64,000 bases of DNA from Sipunculus nudus (lineage: Eukaryota; Annelida; Sipuncula; Golfingiida; Sipunculidae), in assembly GCA_026874595.1 (NCBI GenBank), contig CM049322.1, positions 27,629,840 through 27,693,839 of the forward strand, written 5' to 3'. How positions within the stretch are numbered: position 1 is the first letter of the stretch; every line of letters begins with the position of its first letter. The translations under genes and the position numbers were made by a program. Below are positions 60,157-64,000 of this stretch, in pieces. Below the pieces are notes generated by a model. It searched no databases. It was not told the origin of the DNA and worked only from the letters and a program-made list of their open reading frames with translations.

Positions 60157-60216
60157 TGTTTCGTGAGAGCAGCATTCTGAAGAGTGAGCCGGCTTGAATG
60201 CTGCTCTCACGAAACA
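60157..60216. other. Perfect 21-bp hairpin with 18-base loop
   Basis: The left arm at 60,157-60,177 (starts TGTTTCGTGAGAGCAGC) and the right arm at 60,196-60,216 (ends GCTGCTCTCACGAAACA) are perfect reverse complements over 21 bases. The loop is TGAAGAGTGAGCCGGCTT. It lies 50 bp from the end of the CA/TA microsatellite. It could be a mobile-element end, a small-RNA hairpin or a chance inversion. Confidence 0.9.
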
Positions 60217-61465
60217 AGGCTGTGTTAACAATATGAAATATGTCGGTGTGTGGGTTGATGTTATGTCTATGTGTCAAGTTTCCTCGTACAGTTTATACAG
60301 TATTATATTCATTAGAAAACTTGATGCCGGAGGTTTGTCAAATTCAAATACACGGACTCGTGAAGTCCAGATCACAGCGACACCTTGGACCTGTGATAGC
60401 TCAGCACATGGACCTGATTAATTACGTGAGGAATCAGCAGCGTGGTGCCGGATTGATTTACAATGTTGACAGGTTTACCCCGTCAAAACCCCCGGCATTC
60501 AGTTTCATTGACTGCCTGTGTAATTCACGATAAAATTTTAAATCTGTTCTCATTACCTTTAAATTTGTGCAGAGTTTTAGAATAAATGCAACACAACCTC
60601 AATAAAATGTAATGTGAATGTAATGTAAATATTCTTTAATTTAGATCTCTGTAATGTTCACAGAACTGTGAGAGAGATTGTACTCGGGTACCTTAAATAC
60701 TACATCATTATGGATAACATTTCATCTGTTCTTCTGACAGCCAGATATATTAAACGCTGTGTCAGATTTTTCCTTCTCGCCCATGCACGTATCAGGTGTG
60801 ATATTTTGAAATCAGGTACCTTGGCAGTCAGTGTGTTCCTCGCTGAGTAACCTGGCAGGAATTGTGTTCCTCACTGAGTAAACTGGCAGGCAGTGTGTTC
60901 TTTGCTGAGTATAACCTGTTACAAGCCTGTTCAGGGTATTAGTGTTATTGTGAATACCAAATGTTTGGATAGAATAAAAAAACTTGACAAATAAATTGTT
61001 TCATAATTTAATACAAATGTTTGTGTCTTTTACCGCCTGTACCACAAGACATAATAATAAAGGTTTTTAATTAAATTTGCACTTTTATTTATTCTCAGAA
61101 TGCCTATGATTGATTTAAAACCATTCAGTGCATATTTATCAATATTGTGTTTATGAAAAAAACTACGTTCCTTGGTATTTAATTAAATGAAAATTGTTTG
61201 TTTATCCCTCCTGGGGGGATTTGAATGTTACTTTGTCTCTTCATTCACCATGGACATCCCAAGAAATATTTATTTATTCTTAAAAGACAATGGTTCATAT
61301 GAACATTTATTTATACTAACAAATACAAGCCAATCGAGATTAAACTCCTGTAGTTATACATGCAGAATATACACAAGGGTCGAAACAATGACATATACAT
61401 TTATAAATACATTAAACTTAATACATAAGGAATTGCAACATTGTTGTTTAACTTTTTTTTATTAT
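60217..61465. other. Unique sequence with one short repeat
   Basis: No gene is recognised. At about 60,825-60,915 a 33-bp phrase (GGCAGTCAGTGTGTTCCTCG then CTGAGTAACCT) occurs three times with variation. Confidence 0.5.
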
Positions 61466-62113
61466 TCTGTTGGCCACTGTGTTTTTTTCACTATCTTTTT
61501 ATTATCATTCTGGTGGCCACTGTGTTTTTTTCACTGGTATCTTTTTTATCATTCAGGTGGCCACTGTGTTTTTTTCACTGGTATCTTTTTTTAATCATTC
61601 TGGTGGCCACTGTGTTTTTTCACTATCTTTTTTATCATTCTGGTGGCCACTGTGTTTTTTTCACTGTTATCTTTTTTATCATTCTGGTGGATACTTTTTT
61701 TTCACTGGTATCTTTTTTTATCATTCTGGTGGCCACTATGTTATTTTCACTGGTATCTTTTTTTATCATCCTGGTGGTCACTGTGTTTTTTCACTGGTAT
61801 ATATTTTTAATCATTCTGGTGGCCACTGTGTTTTTTTACTGGGATCTTTTTTATCATTCTGGTGGCCACTGTTTTTTTACTGGTATATTTTTTTATCATT
61901 CTGGTGGCCACTGTGTTTTTTTTTTCACTGTTATCTTTTTTTATCATTCTGGTGGCCACTGTGTTTTTTTCACTGGTATCTTTTTTTATCAATCTGGTGG
62001 CCACTGTGTTTTTTTCACTGGTATCTTTTTTTTATCATTCTGGTGGCCACTGTGTTTTTCCATTGGTAACTTTTTTTATCTTTTGGTGGCCAATATGTTT
62101 TCCCACTGGTAAC
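61466..62113. repeat. About 45-bp minisatellite, about 14 copies
   Basis: The unit is TGGTGGCCACTGTGTTTTTT, TCACTGGTATCTTTTTTTAT then CATTC. T-run lengths vary (39-48 bp units). All plus frames are largely open and rich in F and hydrophobic residues. T-run length changes shift frames repeatedly, so I do not call a protein. Confidence 0.94.
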
Positions 62114-62842
62114 TTCTCATGCACATGTTGTGATTTATCACATTAAGAACGACAATAACGTTTAAAATTTCAGAAGGTGAAAACCAAGATTATTTTTCTT
62201 TTAGCCACAGCGTATTCTAAATTGTAAATAGATTACAACCTCTTTATAAACTTTCCAAATAGAACAAATGGTAATATACACAACCACCCGCGGTGTCAGT
62301 CAAGTGGAGGTATCAGCGGCTTACTGCACAACCAAAACCCCCATCTTCCCAATAACCTTAACAAATTATATATTGTAGTATTTTAACATTTATTTAATTA
62401 TCAACGTTTTATCAACGAAAACCAGTCATTGGAAATATATGACAATATTAAGTGTTCAGACACCGATCATGTCCTCACTGCATGTTGTTTAAAATGTGCG
62501 CTCTCAGAACTCGGGGCAGGACTGATGACGAAGTTTAGTGTGTTTGAAGATATATATAGTATACAGCATATAGCGCATGCATGTTGTTCTGGTATAGTTA
62601 CATGTCACCGGAGTCGGTTTATTCTGTGACAGACCGGTTCTGCTCACTGTGTGACAATCTGGGTTTTCCCAAGTGGACCAAGTCAAAGTTATTTATAGTT
62701 TCATTTGAATCAACTCGGTGTCACGTTTGAAGAACACGCACCATTTTGATCGGTCGGCCAATGCCAAACTAGTCGTCGTAACATATCTCAAGAATAAACC
62801 AACAGCAAGGGTGATCACATTTGTACTCTGATCAGCGAACTG
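62114..62842. other. Unique sequence, nothing recognised
   Basis: Non-repetitive. Short frames on both strands at 62,429-62,686 shadow each other. Confidence 0.5.
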
Positions 62843-62853
62843 CATAAACAATG

Positions 62854-62917
<64 letters not shown>

Positions 62918-62926
62918 TTGTTTATG
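62843..62926. repeat. 84-bp near-perfect palindrome with (TA)n centre
   Basis: CATAAACAATGAT at 62,843-62,855 and its exact reverse complement ATCATTGTTTATG at 62,914-62,926 flank a TA tract that is itself self-complementary. The whole segment can form a cruciform. Confidence 0.95.
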
Positions 62927-63239
62927 TGCCATGTCTGTCTGATACCAGATATACAGACCACCACATGCCCCATACAAGAAACTAATTAACGCGAAACCCA
63001 GTGAGGCTGTGAGCGTGTTTGCTCAGCCGACCGATCACCTTGGCTACGATTGTTATACACGGGAATTCATCTGATAATCCAGGACCGAAAAAGTGGACAC
63101 AGGTGGTCATAGCGGGGTAGCCGTGTTCACGGGAGGTTTTGTATCATGATTCACGTCTCAAGTTCTAACTTAAAGTCATTTTGTAAGTGTATCTGACAGA
63201 GTCATTATTTCTTCTTTGTAATAAAAATATTATGATATA

Positions 63240-63929
63240 TATATACTATTATTATTATACGTATTTATTTTTCTTTCTTTTTCAGCAAATGAAAAATACA
63301 ATAATTTTTTTACCCTCCATGAATAAAAATTAGAGCCATGGTTTTATTAAGGTTAATTATAAGTATACAAGGGGGAGGGTATGGGAGGAGGTGTCCCCCT
63401 TCCATGTTGGGAAAATTTTAAAATATGTAGTGCCAGGAGGAAATTTTTAGTCACCTTTAACAAAAAAAATATGAGGATTAAACTTATTTCTTCACACAAG
63501 GGATATAAACTTGAAAATCCAAACGGCAAAATATTATCTTTTAAATGTAATCATCTGGGTAAAATAATTGAAATGTCAGGTCTTGTGTTAAACTTCCGCA
63601 TTTTATCGGCTCCTGTGGTCTGGGCAGCGCACCAGCAGGGTGAAATAACGGAAAGACTCCCTCCCTCACTGTAGAAATATTTGGGTGCTCTCTTAACGGA
63701 GCACATCACACAGCCGTTTTATGTATATCCTCATCTTCTGAATTGGAATATATAATAAACTGTGGATAACTTCATCTAATTGCAATGGAACAAAATTTAA
63801 ATATATAAATTGCAAATTAATCACAAATAAATGGGAATAGAAATGGATAGAATGAGAGATGTTACAGCTCGACGGGGGTGAGCGCGCCGTGGGCGCCCCC
63901 CCCCCCCTCTGCCATGGATCCGCCACTGT
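63240..63929 (-). mobile_element. Second copy of the TIR DNA transposon, inverted
   Basis: The end GGATCCGCCACTG at 63,917-63,929 matches the TIR of the 17.0 kb element. Reading the minus strand, AACATCTCTCATTCTAT, CCCATTTATT, ATCCACAGTTTA, GATGAGGATAT, the AAATATTTGGG region, AGGTGTCCCCCTTCC and TTATAATTAACC follow in the same order as from 17,025 to about 17,660. C and G runs (63,897-63,907) expand the end. The other TIR is not visible, so the copy is truncated or decayed. A 97-residue plus frame (63,381-63,674) lies inside it and is not recognised. Confidence 0.6.
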
Positions 63930-64000
63930 CCATTTATTTTAACCTTTATTGTACAAAGTACGTTACTTTTCAGGTTTAGCTGACATGACACTGAAGTATT
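63930..64000. other. Window edge
   Basis: Short unique sequence after the transposon end. Confidence 0.4.

Noticed and set aside
60110-60230. Hammerhead ribozyme of a Penelope-like element (CTGATGAAG on the minus strand near a TA tract and hairpin)
   Set aside because: The second conserved core word GAAA with its stem is not in the required place, so the ribozyme fold cannot be completed.
61441-62146. F-rich plus frames as membrane proteins
   Set aside because: They are encoded by T runs of variable length that shift the frame from unit to unit.

Overview
The window looks like nuclear DNA of a marine invertebrate, most likely a mollusc such as a bivalve. This is inferred from the AT-rich, intron-era layout, the lack of any operon-like gene packing, the decayed non-LTR retrotransposon and tRNA-derived SINE, and above all the extraordinary density of minisatellites. 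I see no rRNA, tRNA gene or CRISPR array, and no protein gene I can assign to a family with confidence. The only recognisable protein homology is a broken LINE of the L1/Tx1 type. By my addition of intervals, tandem arrays occupy roughly 26-27 kb, about 40 percent of the window.

Layout, left to right. 1-2.1 kb is AT-rich DNA with small repeats. 2.08-3.29 kb is a 53-bp satellite and 3.69-4.37 kb a different 53-bp satellite. 4.4-7.3 kb holds sparse sequence with an (AT)n tract and a 21-bp array. 7.36-16.94 kb is a giant 38-bp array of about 252 copies. 17.0-17.8 kb is a TIR-type DNA element, with a second, inverted copy at the right end (63.2-63.9 kb). 19-23.7 kb carries arrays with 22, 38, 36 and 31-bp units. 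24.6-26.95 kb is a dispersed element ('family A') with internal 265-bp and 335-bp tandem units. 27.3-29.9 kb is the LINE relic, split by a SINE and by an LTR-like insertion. 30.4-32.2 kb is a 64-bp array; 33-35.9 kb another family A copy; 37.7-40.2 kb a 33/37-bp array; 42.3-43.85 kb a 41/45-bp array. 44.1-54.1 kb is dominated by reverse-strand family A copies. One of these is split by a large inverted-repeat element (45.7-48.45 kb), and a 75/81-bp array sits between copies. The remainder holds C/CA-rich, 57-bp, 63-bp and 45-bp arrays, AT microsatellites and short perfect hairpins.

Interpretation. This is a gene-poor interval shaped by replication slippage, unequal exchange and nested transposon insertion. 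Many open reading frames here are by-products of tandem units that lack stop codons. Several arrays show higher-order repeats whose offsets are near-exact multiples of the unit length. The most unusual observations are the giant 38-bp array with its repeated GGTCA half-sites, the long inverted-repeat element with a tandem-repeat core nested in family A, the three-layer transposon nest, and an isolated monomer of the second 53-bp satellite 22 kb from its array. Coordinates of diverged elements are approximate because I could not run alignments.
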